Shown here one piece after another: positions 16,598 through 25,284 of a stretch of 64,000 nucleotides of DNA (within the stretch, counting starts at the first letter, position 1; every line of letters starts with the position of its first letter). Both the position numbers and the translations under genes were made by a program. Below the pieces are notes generated by a model. It made no database searches and had not been told where the DNA came from. It saw only the letters and a program-made list of their open reading frames with translations. The DNA is taken from positions 158,082-222,081 of the forward strand of contig JAUIGV010000002.1 of NCBI GenBank assembly GCA_030432565.1. Reading direction: 5' to 3'. This DNA comes from Verrucomicrobiia bacterium. Its GTDB lineage: Bacteria; Verrucomicrobiota; Verrucomicrobiia; Verrucomicrobiales; Akkermansiaceae.

Positions 16598-17374
16598 ATG
16601 AAAATTCGATTGATCATTCTTGGAGCGGTCGCAAGTTGGGCCGTGATGGCAGGACTCGCGGAACCACTCCCCAAAGCCGACGGCAAGGTCTCGGCGACCA
16701 TACTTCCTCTCGATGCCAAGACGGCAAAGGTAAAATACGAAACCGCGACCTTCGGCTTGGGCTGATTTTGGGGACCTGACTCCGAGTTCGGAAGTCTCAA
16801 GGGTGTTCTTCGCACACGCGTTGGCTATGCGGGTGGTGATAAGGCTAACCCCACCTATTACAGCCTGGGGAAACACACCGAGGTGATCTCAATCGACTTC
16901 GATCCCAAGGTGTTGAAATACGAGGATCTTCTGGAAATTTTTTGGTCGGCCCACCGGTGTGATCAGATCAATACCTCGCGCCAGTATATGAATGCGGTCT
17001 TTTTTCACGACGAGGCGCAAAAGAAGGCTGCCGAGAAATCCAAGGCCGCCGCCGCCGCAAAGCAGGGGGTGGGGGTCGAGGAGGTTCAGACCACGATTGC
17101 TCCGGTCGGGAAATTTACCTACGCCGAAGGTTACCACCAAAAATATTATCTCACCCGGTTTGGCGATATTCGGGATATCCTCACCAGGACTTACAAAACT
17201 GAAAAGGAATTGGCCGACTCCACGGTTGCGACCCGGCTCAATGCCTATCTGGGATCCGGGATGAAGCGTGACTGGGCGGTGTTTATCAAAGAGCTTCCGG
17301 ACTACGGAATGCCGGAGGAGTTGGAGAAAGCTCTTTCCAAGGCGGCCGTGCGCATGCTCGACGAAGCAAAGTAG
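16598..17374 (+). CDS. msrA: Selenocysteine-containing peptide methionine sulfoxide reductase A
   Basis: A 258-residue protein if the in-frame TGA at 16763-16765 (codon 56) is read as selenocysteine. MsrA reduces methionine-S-sulfoxide using the nucleophile in its ATFGxGCFWG motif. Here the sequence is TATFGLG-U-FWGPDSEF, so UGA sits exactly at the catalytic cysteine. Family motifs continue in the same frame on the far side: TRVGYAGGDKANPTYYSLG, YEDLLEIFWSAHR, SRQYMNAVFFHDE and AEGYHQKYYL. Residues 1-22 are a signal peptide, so the enzyme is periplasmic. A candidate SECIS hairpin lies about 8-40 bases after the UGA. Without recoding the product would be a useless 55-mer. The alternative is a nonsense mutation, but no other lesion is present. 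Confidence 0.88.
16774..16804 (+). promoter_or_regulatory. Candidate bacterial SECIS element in msrA
   Basis: Within the msrA reading frame, 12 bases after the UGA, GACTCCG pairs with CGG-A-AGTC (one bulged A) around an apical AGTT loop; ACC/GGT can extend the base. A GU dinucleotide in the apical loop is what SelB recognises in the E. coli fdhF/fdnG elements. Fold judged by eye, without energy calculation. Confidence 0.6.
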
Positions 17375-17447
17375 CAATCGGTCGATTTCTTTTGTTAGAT
17401 GCATCTTCCGCCCTTGCGGGAGGGCCGGATACGGGCATAATCATTCC

Positions 17448-17651
17448 ATGAAAAGCACCATCATATGTGGAGTCTGCGCGCTCGCGTTTTCGGCTCTGGT
17501 TTCCTGCGAGTCCAGTAACAGTCGCCGGGCCGGCGGGGCTGCTTTTGATGATTCGGAGCTTGGGCGCAAGCTTGACGCCAACTCCCATCTCCCGGATCCC
17601 GACAACCCGAGCGGGCAGTCGTTCGAGCAGTGGCGGGATACCGTTCGGTAA
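17448..17651 (+). CDS. Small lipoprotein
   Basis: 67 residues. Residues 1-19 are a lipoprotein signal with lipobox LVSC (Cys20 would be lipidated). The mature part is hydrophilic: Ser/Gly then ELGRKLDANSHLPDPDNPSG and ends QWRDTVR. No family recognised. It follows msrA by 73 bases and may be co-transcribed. Confidence 0.7.
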   Translation: MKSTIICGVCALAFSALVSCESSNSRRAGGAAFDDSELGRKLDANSHLPDPDNPSGQSFEQWRDTVR

Positions 17652-17727
17652 TCGCGGGAAATAGCGATTCCGGGCAATCTCGTTTTTTCTGATTGTCCAA
17701 GGCTCCGTGGCACGGTTTGTTTCAGCC

Positions 17728-18828
17728 ATGGACCCAAGGTATATCCAGCTGGCAAAGCAGCTCATTCGTTATTCCACTGCTCTCAGAAAGGGCGAGAAGA
17801 TCCTCTTGGATCTTGTTGATACGCCGGAGGATATGGCGCTGGCCTTGATTCGCGAGGTCCGTTCGCGGAAAGGGATCCCGTTTTTGCGCCTTGGATCGAA
17901 TCGACTGAGCCGTGAGTTGTTGATGGGTGCCACCGATGAGCAGTATCAGACGACTTCCAGGCATCTTCTCACGGAGATGAAAGACATGGATGCCTATATC
18001 GCCATTCGTGGTTCGCACAATATTACCGAGACCAGCGATGTTCCTGCCAAAAGGATGGGAACTGCGATGAAGCACCTCCGCAAGGTTTTGGATCACCGGG
18101 TTAAGAAAACAAAATGGTGCGTTCTGCGCTGGCCGCATCCAGCGATGGCGCAGCAGGCGGGAATGAGTACCGAGGCTTTCGAGGACTTTTACTTCGATGC
18201 CTGCTTGCTCGATTATAAGAGCTATCTCCCCGCGATGAATGCGCTCAAGCGTTTCATGGAGAGAGCCAACGAGGTCCACATTGTCGGGAACGGAACCGAC
18301 CTTCGCTTTTCGATTAAGGGAATGTCGGCCATCGCTTGTGGTGGTCAGAATAATATTCCCGACGGCGAGGTCTTCACTGCTCCGGTCAAGGATTCGGTGG
18401 AGGGAGTGATCTTTTACAATGCTCCGACGATTTACCGGGGGATTGGTTTTGATGGCATCAAGCTGACTTTCGAGAAGGGCAGAATTGTAAAGGCCGAGGC
18501 AGACGGCGGAATGACACGCGAGCTGAACAAGATCCTCGATAGCGACGATGGGGCCCGTTACATCGGCGAGTTTGCGCTTGGATTTCATCCGGTTGTGCGC
18601 GAGCCCATGCGCGACATTCTCTTTGATGAGAAGATTGCCGGAAGCTTCCACTTCACTCCGGGACAGGCATATGAGGAAGCCGACAATGGCAACCGCTCAA
18701 CGGTGCACTGGGACATGGTTAATATTCAGCGCAAGGACTACGGAGGAGGGGAGATCTACTTTGACGGGAAGCTTTTCCGCAAAAACGGGCGCTTCCTCGC
18801 CAAGAGTCTCGAGAAGCTAAACGGTTAA
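17728..18828 (+). CDS. M29-family metallo-aminopeptidase
   Basis: 366 residues of the thermophilic aminopeptidase family (AmpS/AmpT/PepS). The N-terminus [20 protein letters not shown], a [13 protein letters not shown] block near 190, and [18 protein letters not shown] near 215 carry the family's first metal Glu. [10 protein letters not shown] near 280 and STVHWDMV near 325 supply the remaining Glu/His/Asp region. The enzyme is expected to be a cytoplasmic dimer that removes N-terminal residues. ATG at 17728 chosen over an upstream in-frame GTG because homology starts with MDPR. Confidence 0.88.
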   Translation: MDPRYIQLAKQLIRYSTALRKGEKILLDLVDTPEDMALALIREVRSRKGIPFLRLGSNRLSRELLMGATDEQYQTTSRHLLTEMKDMDAYIAIRGSHNITETSDVPAKRMGTAMKHLRKVLDHRVKKTKWCVLRWPHPAMAQQAGMSTEAFEDFYFDACLLDYKSYLPAMNALKRFMERANEVHIVGNGTDLRFSIKGMSAIACGGQNNIPDGEVFTAPVKDSVEGVIFYNAPTIYRGIGFDGIKLTFEKGRIVKAEADGGMTRELNKILDSDDGARYIGEFALGFHPVVREPMRDILFDEKIAGSFHFTPGQAYEEADNGNRSTVHWDMVNIQRKDYGGGEIYFDGKLFRKNGRFLAKSLEKLNG

Positions 18829-18871
18829 GCGCGCGGCTTGTTCTTTCATCCATCAGAGCTTAGTAGTGGCC

Positions 18872-20161
18872 ATGAAAATTCTCACCCACGAGGACAAAGC
18901 CTACCCTGCGTTTGTCAAAAAATTGTATCGCCGGGCGATTCCGAGCAATGTCGTTTCCGACACGGTGGCGGCAATCGTCTCCGAAGTGCAGAAAAAAGGG
19001 GATCGTGCCTTGATCGCTTTCGCAAAGAAATTTGATGGAGCAACTCTCAATCTAAAATCGCTGAGGGTAACCGCTGCTGAATTGAAACTGGCACGGGACG
19101 CGGTGAGTCAGGAAACAAAGGATGCCATCAGGTCTTCCTTGAAGAACATCCATGCTTTCGCGGCCAGGAGCCTTCGTAAAAACTGGAAGGCAAAGAACCC
19201 TCAGGGAGTGGAAGTGGGTGAGCGATTTGTGCCTTTCGATCGGGTTGGCGTTTATGTTCCGGGAGGCAAGGCTCCCCTTGTATCGACCTCGCTGATGACG
19301 GCGGGATTTGCGCAAGCGGCAGGTGTTCCCGAAATTGTGGCGGCGACCCCGCCGGGTGCGGATGGTTCGGTGAATTCCGATTTGCTCTATGCGCTCGAAG
19401 CCGCCGGCGCGACTGAGATTTACAAAGCCGGCGGGGCCCACGGGATTGCCGCGCTCTCACTTGGCACCCAGTCGATCGCCCCTGTCGATAAGGTTTTCGG
19501 TCCGGGGAATAGTTTCGTCGTGGAAGCGAAACGTCAAATGGTGGGAGCGGTTTCGATCGATCTTCTCCCCGGACCGAGCGAGGTTCTAATTGCCTCGGAC
19601 GCGACCGGGAATGCTCGCTTTTTGGCCTCGGATCTCTTGGCGCAGGCGGAGCACGGGCCGGACTCCGTTGTCGGAGTGGTCACTCATTCGAGAAAGCTCT
19701 TTAAGGAAATCCAAAAAGAACTTGAGATGCAGTTGGCGGAAACGCCACGTCGTGAGATCGCGACCAAGGCTTTGAAAAAAGCGGGGTTCCTTTTGCTGAC
19801 GAAATCGATGAAGGAATCGATTTCCATTGTGAATGACTGGGCTCCGGAGCACCTGATTCTGGTCGCAAAGGACGAAGACAAGTGGCTGGACGAGGTCAGG
19901 ACGGCGGGCGCGATTTATGTCGGGAACTACTCGGCGGTGGCGGTGGGAGATTTTTTGGCCGGTCCGAGTCATACCTTGCCGACCGAGGGATCGGGACGCT
20001 CGTTTTCAGGTTTGCGGGCCGATCAATTCCAAAGGCGTGCGAGCGTGGTTCGGATGGACCAGAAAGCGGTTCGTAAATCACAGCGGGTGGTCGAGCACTT
20101 TGCAAAAATGGAAGGCTTGCACGCTCACGGTCGATCTGTGACCTTAAGGGCTGATAGTTAA
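18872..20161 (+). CDS. hisD: Histidinol dehydrogenase
   Basis: 429 residues, the usual length. It catalyses the last two steps of histidine synthesis, oxidising histidinol to histidine with NAD and Zn. Motifs: VGVYVPGGKAPLVSTSLM, AGGAHGIAALSLGT, KVFGPGNSFVVEAKR, LLPGPSEVLIASD and LAQAEHGPDS, which holds zinc ligands, and the catalytic Glu/His pair in WAPEHL near 325. The C-terminal zinc ligand His is in HFAKMEGLHAHGRS. It is followed after 3 bases by the TPM-like gene; no other his genes are in the window. An in-frame GTG two codons upstream is less likely. Confidence 0.97.
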   Translation: MKILTHEDKAYPAFVKKLYRRAIPSNVVSDTVAAIVSEVQKKGDRALIAFAKKFDGATLNLKSLRVTAAELKLARDAVSQETKDAIRSSLKNIHAFAARSLRKNWKAKNPQGVEVGERFVPFDRVGVYVPGGKAPLVSTSLMTAGFAQAAGVPEIVAATPPGADGSVNSDLLYALEAAGATEIYKAGGAHGIAALSLGTQSIAPVDKVFGPGNSFVVEAKRQMVGAVSIDLLPGPSEVLIASDATGNARFLASDLLAQAEHGPDSVVGVVTHSRKLFKEIQKELEMQLAETPRREIATKALKKAGFLLLTKSMKESISIVNDWAPEHLILVAKDEDKWLDEVRTAGAIYVGNYSAVAVGDFLAGPSHTLPTEGSGRSFSGLRADQFQRRASVVRMDQKAVRKSQRVVEHFAKMEGLHAHGRSVTLRADS

Positions 20162-20164
20162 ACG

Positions 20165-20824
20165 ATGTCGAAGCGAAGGGACGAGTCAGAACGCCGCAAA
20201 AAATACCGGGCCGGTAGTTTTGCCATTAGCGCGATGACTTGCCCCGGTTGTCGGGCGATTATTGAAGAGCCGGTTGAGAACTGCCCCCGCTGCGGTTACT
20301 CCGGCCACAGTGTGGTGAAAAAGTTTCCCTTCGCGGCTCCGACGATCGAGCGTTATATCGATCCAAACGGACACTTTGGTCCGGCTGACCGCGAGTTGAT
20401 AGATGAGGCATTGTCTGAATTGGCCACGCGCTTTCCTCAAGTTCGTTTCAGTTTCTGTGTGATCGATTTGGAGCAGGAAACCGACCCTCGTGAATTTGGT
20501 TTTTGGATGTTGAATGCGAGTCCGGTCAATGATCCGGTGGAAGAGAAGCTGAGGCCGTGGACCATTCTCCTGTTGATTGATGGTGCGAATGATCGGGTCT
20601 CGGTCACGTCGGGTTATGCGATCGAGCCATTCCTGAATGAAGAACGATGGGTGGCACTTTTGCAGTTTTCCGGAAGATTGTTTTTGAGGCGGGATTACGG
20701 GGCGGCGGTTTTAAATTTTGTAGAGGGGGCTGTTGGCGTGCTGTCCGAGGGCGCGGAACGGACCGAGCGGAGATTGAGTCTGGGGAAATCTGAAAACCTG
20801 GGGGAGAAAGGGCGATGGAAGTGA
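20165..20824 (+). CDS. Zinc-ribbon protein with TPM-like domain
   Basis: 219 residues. An N-terminal zinc ribbon uses the pairs CPGC (about 24-27) and CPRC (about 40-43). The rest (about 70-200) has the TPM (phosphatase/PsbP-related) fold pattern: ELIDEALSELATRFPQVRFS, a strand with FCVIDLEQE, and LRPWTILLLIDGANDRVSVT followed by GYAIEPFLN. It starts 3 bases after hisD and overlaps the next gene by 10 bases, so the two TPM-like proteins are likely translated together. Function unknown; TPM proteins are often linked to membrane-protein repair. Confidence 0.7.
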   Translation: MSKRRDESERRKKYRAGSFAISAMTCPGCRAIIEEPVENCPRCGYSGHSVVKKFPFAAPTIERYIDPNGHFGPADRELIDEALSELATRFPQVRFSFCVIDLEQETDPREFGFWMLNASPVNDPVEEKLRPWTILLLIDGANDRVSVTSGYAIEPFLNEERWVALLQFSGRLFLRRDYGAAVLNFVEGAVGVLSEGAERTERRLSLGKSENLGEKGRWK

Positions 20825-21621
20825 AGCGAGTCTTGCTGATTTTGCTGGCCCTGTGGGTTCCTGCAAGTGGAGGGCAGGGAGATACACCGCTCAGGCCCGC
20901 GAATGGAATTTACGATCCGGAAGGGTGGCTTGATGAGAGGGTGAAACTGGAGATGGAGGGTAATATTTCGGTAGCCCGCGAAAAGGGGGATGCAGCGGTT
21001 TTTGTTGTAATTCTGCCAGGGGATGCAGGGGCCGGCGGTGATGAAGCTGCGCTTGAGATGGGGCGTAGCTGGGGGGGGGAGGGCTTATGGGGATTACTCC
21101 TTCACGTGATTGATGATCCGGAGTCACCGCGATATTTTGGCGAGTTTAGTCGTGCGACCGATTGGTCGGAACAACAGACCGGAGACTTTCAGGCTTCCAT
21201 TCAACGGGCGCTTTCCGAAGCGGCTCGCAAGGCAAAATTGTCAGCAGATCCCCAGTCGCAGATCGCAAGTGGCACCCGCATTCTATCCGAGGAGTTGGGT
21301 TATCTGGGGCTCGTCATGGAGAAGATCGAGCACAACAACGCCCAGGCAAGAGGGGACAGGGACTCCGGCGCAACGGCTGGGAGTGATTCGCCGGTTCGAC
21401 CAGAATCGATCATTCTTGTGGTGATTGGCGTTTTGATTGTGATTTCCGTCTTCGTATTCTTCAGGTTGAAGAATGAAGAAGAGCGCGAAATGGAATACTA
21501 TTTTCCGGCAACCTCGCCGAGGAAGCGTTTTTTAGCGCCATGGTCCGGCGGGGGCAATGTTTTGATCCAGTTCAATGTTACCAACCAGGGTGACAGGCGC
21601 GAAAGCGAAAGGAGATTTTGA
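20815..21621 (+). CDS. Membrane-anchored TPM-like protein
   Basis: 268 residues with a signal peptide (about 1-20), an extracytoplasmic TPM-like domain starting IYDPEGWLDERVKLEMEGNI, and one transmembrane helix near 200-220 (SIILVVIGVLIVISVFVFF). A short basic cytoplasmic tail follows. A strong Shine-Dalgarno (GGGGGAGAAAGG) precedes the ATG. With the zinc-ribbon partner it forms a two-gene unit behind hisD. Role unknown. Confidence 0.7.
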   Translation: MEVKRVLLILLALWVPASGGQGDTPLRPANGIYDPEGWLDERVKLEMEGNISVAREKGDAAVFVVILPGDAGAGGDEAALEMGRSWGGEGLWGLLLHVIDDPESPRYFGEFSRATDWSEQQTGDFQASIQRALSEAARKAKLSADPQSQIASGTRILSEELGYLGLVMEKIEHNNAQARGDRDSGATAGSDSPVRPESIILVVIGVLIVISVFVFFRLKNEEEREMEYYFPATSPRKRFLAPWSGGGNVLIQFNVTNQGDRRESERRF

Positions 21622-21685
21622 ACAAATCCGGGTGGCGAAGGTCTCTTATCCTGACAGCTGTGATGGATCGGCTGTCTTGCGAGTA

Positions 21686-21696
21686 CCCCCCCCCCC
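21686..21696. repeat. Homopolymeric C tract (11 C)
   Basis: Eleven consecutive C in the 132-base gap between the convergent TPM-like and DUF1501 genes. It is outside both reading frames. Could be a slippage site or a sequencing-prone spot. Confidence 0.8.
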
Positions 21697-21753
21697 GAGC
21701 GGAGTCGGGTTCGAGATCACAAGCTTGAGAATCCGGCTCCGTTTGCTTGTCCT

Positions 21754-23223
21754 TTATGAAAGAATATCCTTGATGATTTTGGCGTGTTTGACGCCAATCA
21801 ATTTTTCATTCAGGCCTTGTCTTGGAAACGAAAGTCGCGCGGCATCAAGCCCCACGAGGTGGAGAAGGGTGGAGTGGAAGTCGCGAAGGTGGACCTCCTG
21901 GCCGGGAAGGGAGCGGTAGCCCATTTCATCGGTTTCGCCGTGAGTGATACCTGGCCTGATCCCGGCGCCGGCCATCCAAAGAGTAAAGGCGTTGGGATTG
22001 TGATCTCGGCCGAGGAAGGCCATTTTCGCACCGTTTCGATTCTCCTGCATCGGGGTTCGGCCGAATTCGCCGCTCCAGACGACGAGGGTGTCGTCAAGCA
22101 TTCCCCGTTGTTCAAGGTCGGTGAGCAGAGCGGAGATCGGCTTGTCAATGGATTGGCACTTGTTGATGAAGCCAACGTTGAGAGCCTCGGATTTATTGGA
22201 GCCATGGGTGTCCCACCCCCAGTCATAAAGTTGAATAAAACGGACTCCGTTTTCAGCGAGCCTGCGGGCGAGGAGGCAGTTGTTGGCGAAGGATTCCTTG
22301 CCCGGCTTTGTCCCATACATTTCGTGGACGGACTCGGGTTCGTCATCAATGGACATGACCTCCGGGACTGACGTCTGCATGCGGAAGGCCATTTCATATT
22401 GGGCAATCCTGGTGACGGTTTCATCGTCGGCAAGCTCCGCGAATGTTTCGTGGTTGAGCTCCTGAAGAGCGTCGAGAGTTCTCCGGCGTGACTTTGCAGA
22501 GATGCCTTGAGGGTTCCGGGTGTTTAGAACGGGATCTCCGAATGAGCGGCACTGCACTCCTTGGTAAACAGAAGGGAGAAAGCCGGAGCCCCAGAGGGAT
22601 TTACCGACACGAGGGACCCGCCCGCCGGAGAGCAGGACCATAAATCCGGGGAGGTTCTGGTTCTCCGATCCCAACCCCCAGGTCACCCACGAGCCGATGG
22701 CCGGATAGCCCAGTCTGGGATGGCCGGTTTGAACCATCAGTTGGGCGGGGCCATGGTTGAATTGATCGGTCTTCATCGTTTTGATGAAGGTCATTTTATC
22801 GGCATGCTTCGAAAGCTCGGGCAGGCGATCGGAAATCCAGGCTCCGGAATCGCCGTGTTGTTGGAAGGGATAAACCGGTCCCAGCATCTGTGGGGTGCCC
22901 TGAATGAAGGCAAAGCGTTCGCCTTCGAGGTAGCTCTTGGGGCAGTCCTTGCCGTCGTATTTCTTGAGAATCGGTTTGTAATCGAAAAGCTCGAGCTGCG
23001 AAGGAGCACCGATCATGTGAAGATAGATGACTCTCTTGACCTTGGGATTGGAGAGAGGAGACTGCGGGGCCAAGGGGGCGGCCGGATCACGGTTGATCAC
23101 CAAGGGGCCGGTGGCCGAGGCGTCCTGCGTGAGCTGGTTGGCCAGCCACATTCCCCCCAGTCCGGTCGTGCAATCGCGGAGAAAGTGGCGTCGGGTGGTG
23201 TTCTGAAGATTGAGATAACTCAT
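21754..23223 (-). CDS. DUF1501 secreted protein (Tat signal)
   Basis: 489 residues. The twin-arginine signal TRRHFLRDCTTGLGGMWLA at about 10-28 sends the folded protein out of the cytoplasm. DUF1501 belongs to the alkaline-phosphatase/sulfatase-like superfamily: KRVIYLHMIGAPSQLELFDY, PGFMVLLSGGRVP, RFIQLYDWGWDTHGSNK and VVWSGEFGRTPMQE carry the conserved His/Asp residues. In Planctomycetota and Verrucomicrobiota it is normally paired with a DUF1549/DUF1553 cytochrome-type protein, but no partner is next to it here. Substrate unknown. Confidence 0.92.
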   Translation of the reverse strand: MSYLNLQNTTRRHFLRDCTTGLGGMWLANQLTQDASATGPLVINRDPAAPLAPQSPLSNPKVKRVIYLHMIGAPSQLELFDYKPILKKYDGKDCPKSYLEGERFAFIQGTPQMLGPVYPFQQHGDSGAWISDRLPELSKHADKMTFIKTMKTDQFNHGPAQLMVQTGHPRLGYPAIGSWVTWGLGSENQNLPGFMVLLSGGRVPRVGKSLWGSGFLPSVYQGVQCRSFGDPVLNTRNPQGISAKSRRRTLDALQELNHETFAELADDETVTRIAQYEMAFRMQTSVPEVMSIDDEPESVHEMYGTKPGKESFANNCLLARRLAENGVRFIQLYDWGWDTHGSNKSEALNVGFINKCQSIDKPISALLTDLEQRGMLDDTLVVWSGEFGRTPMQENRNGAKMAFLGRDHNPNAFTLWMAGAGIRPGITHGETDEMGYRSLPGQEVHLRDFHSTLLHLVGLDAARLSFPRQGLNEKLIGVKHAKIIKDILS

Positions 23224-23269
23224 TGGGTTTCGGCTTCAAGGTATTCCGGAAGGCTGATGAAGCAACCCG

Positions 23270-24091
23270 TTAGAGAGCAGGACTCGCCTCGATTTCAAGG
23301 TAGCGGTCTCCGACTTTTAAGACGCCGGGTACGCTTGCTTTCCCCTTGGGTGAGAATTCGGATCGGGCGATCTTTAGCGTGAATGTCCCGTCCTTTTCTT
23401 CAACGAATTTTTGTTTTTGGTCGGAAGAAATCTGGCCGTCGCTGGAGAAAAAATAGGGCTTTCCGAGCGGGCTCTTGAGGTCGCCTCGAAAGTTGAGGGT
23501 GATGGTTTCCGCGTCCGTTTTGCTGTGGAGGATGGCCTTCACTCCGTGCTTCTTTGAGGGGAGTTCCTTGATCGCTTTTGCAAGGAGGGCTTTGGCGGTC
23601 GGAACGGGTTTGGGCGCGGTGGTCACCGGAAGGGTCAGTTCGAGGGTCTCGAAGCCAGGGAAGCAACCTTTGGCGCAGCACATCCAGGCAGACTCGGCTT
23701 TAAAGGTCACGTGCTTGGCCGTGATTTGGGCGGGCGGGGTGATGGTAACCATTAGGGTCACATCCCGCTCGTATCCATGGCACGGATATTCGGCCATGAA
23801 GGTGTTCTCGGGATAGGGCCAACGGATTTCGGAAGCGGTAAATCCCTCCGGGAGAGACCATTCAAGCGAGGTGGCCATGCCTACAATTCCGGGGTTCTTC
23901 CAATAGGTGTGAAAGCCGGGGAGGTGGTTAATGTGAAGGCCGAGGGTTAGTGGTTTTCCAGGGCTCACTCCGGTTGACCCGGAGATGAGGCCAATCTCAA
24001 GGCCCGGTCCGGTAAGCCGGGGGTCTTTTTCGGCGCGCACCGAAAAAGAGATCAGAAGAAAACAGGTTATGAAGGAAAGAGCTCTCACCAT
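23270..24091 (-). CDS. Periplasmic DsbD N-terminal-domain-like protein
   Basis: 273 residues with a signal peptide (about 1-21). The mature protein matches the extracytoplasmic DsbD_N/ScsB-type immunoglobulin-like domain: SPGKPLTLGLHINHLPGFHTYWKNPG, then IRWPYPENTF and AWMCCAKGCFPG. The CC-x3-C cysteines are the probable redox or metal site. The transmembrane and thioredoxin domains of full DsbD are missing, so this is a stand-alone form. ATG at 24091 is preferred over an upstream TTG. It lies 46 bases before DUF1501 on the same strand. Confidence 0.8.
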   Translation of the reverse strand: MVRALSFITCFLLISFSVRAEKDPRLTGPGLEIGLISGSTGVSPGKPLTLGLHINHLPGFHTYWKNPGIVGMATSLEWSLPEGFTASEIRWPYPENTFMAEYPCHGYERDVTLMVTITPPAQITAKHVTFKAESAWMCCAKGCFPGFETLELTLPVTTAPKPVPTAKALLAKAIKELPSKKHGVKAILHSKTDAETITLNFRGDLKSPLGKPYFFSSDGQISSDQKQKFVEEKDGTFTLKIARSEFSPKGKASVPGVLKVGDRYLEIEASPAL

Positions 24092-24141
24092 TGCCTTATG
24101 ATACGTGGGCAAGCGACCTCTAATTTTCAGGAAAGGGGCTG

Positions 24142-24639
24142 CTATTTTGGAATGACGTAGGTTTTTCCTGTCCGGATTATGGTACCACTGAGATTGTTTG
24201 CTTTCTGGATTTTTGAAACCGTCGTGCCGTACTTGCGCGCAAGACCGTAAAGAGTGTCGCCCTTCTGAACGGTGTGTCTGATCGTCTTGGGTTTGACCAC
24301 GACGGGTTTTGGTTTGGGCTTTGGTTTCGGCTTAACAACGGGCCGGGGTTTTGGTTTTGGTGCCGGGGTGACCCTGGCGGTTGGAGCCGGCCGGGGTTGG
24401 TAAATCGGCTTTGGGGCTTCTGCGATGCGCGGAGAAGGTTGGGGCTCCGGTTTCGGTTCACGTCGTTTCAGCTTTGTCCCTCGCTTGGGCGGGTTGTCTG
24501 CCCACTCTTCAATATAGTTGCCGTCTTCATCAAACGGTCCGATGTCGGGATTGTATGAAGGTGTGCCATGTTTGGAACAACTGGTCAGACCAAACATGAT
24601 AAAGAGGAAACAGGGGATGATGCAGGTGTGCAGGCTCAT
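24142..24639 (-). CDS. LysM-domain lipoprotein
   Basis: 165 residues. Lipoprotein signal with lipobox LTSC (Cys21). A long Pro/Lys-rich linker, including a run of KP repeats near 95-112, works as a flexible spacer through the periplasm. The C-terminal LysM domain (about 118-165) reads RHTVQKGDTLYGLARKYGTT and ends TYVIPK, and should bind peptidoglycan. It may tether the outer membrane to the wall. Monocistronic. Confidence 0.9.
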   Translation of the reverse strand: MSLHTCIIPCFLFIMFGLTSCSKHGTPSYNPDIGPFDEDGNYIEEWADNPPKRGTKLKRREPKPEPQPSPRIAEAPKPIYQPRPAPTARVTPAPKPKPRPVVKPKPKPKPKPVVVKPKTIRHTVQKGDTLYGLARKYGTTVSKIQKANNLSGTIIRTGKTYVIPK

Positions 24640-24765
24640 TGAGGCAGGAAGTCGAGTCGTAAGGACAGCGATACAAACTCTGTCGGTTGTTAAGATAGCT
24701 AAACTATGCTACGTGTGAGGCTTTGTCGACCTGTCATCCTAAGAAAAAGCAAGCGCCTGATTCCG

Positions 24766-25206
24766 TCAGGCTTGGTGCGCTGGGATTATCTCCAGTCGAA
24801 TATCGCCGGTAGGAATGATCGTATCAGCGTGTTCGAAAAATAACCGCCGGATCATATCAAGGCGATCACGGCTGCGGGGGAGAGGGACGACTTGTTGGGG
24901 GGTGCGGTCCAGCGGGTCCGAAATCCTCAGTTTGAACTGCGAGGCAAGGAGGATATGGATCCGGTACCCTAGCAAATGGTGATTTTTCTCCAGGCGGGGC
25001 AGGATGGAAAGGAATTTGCCGATCATGCGATTCGGACTTGGGTGCAAGAAAACTCTTCTGAGTTCCAAAAGAGTGTTGCCACCAATTCCGCGATCCTTGC
25101 TGTATGTTTCTCCAAGTTCGCGGTCGATCCAATCAATGATGGCGCTGGCGATGCCGCCGGGATGCCGCAATTTGATGGGGGTAACAAGCTGCTGACCTGA
25201 GTTCAT
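24766..25206 (-). CDS. Hypothetical protein, divergent from Fur-box gene
   Basis: 146 residues, soluble, basic, no signal peptide. Reading: TPIKLRHPGGIASAIIDWID, ELRRVFLHPSPNRMIGKFLS, then RSRDRLDMIRRLFFEHADTI. No family recognised; the composition and lack of rare stretches argue that it is real. It starts 50 bases from the Fur-like palindrome on the divergent side, so it may share that control. Confidence 0.5.
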   Translation of the reverse strand: MNSGQQLVTPIKLRHPGGIASAIIDWIDRELGETYSKDRGIGGNTLLELRRVFLHPSPNRMIGKFLSILPRLEKNHHLLGYRIHILLASQFKLRISDPLDRTPQQVVPLPRSRDRLDMIRRLFFEHADTIIPTGDIRLEIIPAHQA

Positions 25207-25255
25207 CTGATTTAGAAAAAAGGTGAATGCGCGCTGGAATTTTTCAAGAAATAAA

Positions 25256-25270
25256 TGAGACTGAGTCTCA
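25256..25270. promoter_or_regulatory. Fur-box-like 7-1-7 palindrome
   Basis: TGAGACTGAGTCTCA: perfect 7-base arms around one central base, the same architecture as Fur-family operators (TGAnAATnATTnTCA). It sits 15 bases before the ATG at 25285, where a bound repressor would block transcription or initiation, and in the shared region of two divergent genes. Iron dependence is inferred. Confidence 0.55.
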
Positions 25271-25284
25271 GTAACACTTAAGGT

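Noticed and set aside
16598..17374. msrA as a nonsense-mutation pseudogene
   Set aside because: The only lesion is exactly at the catalytic Cys codon, the frame is otherwise intact on both sides, and a SECIS-like hairpin follows. Kept as an alternative but judged less likely.
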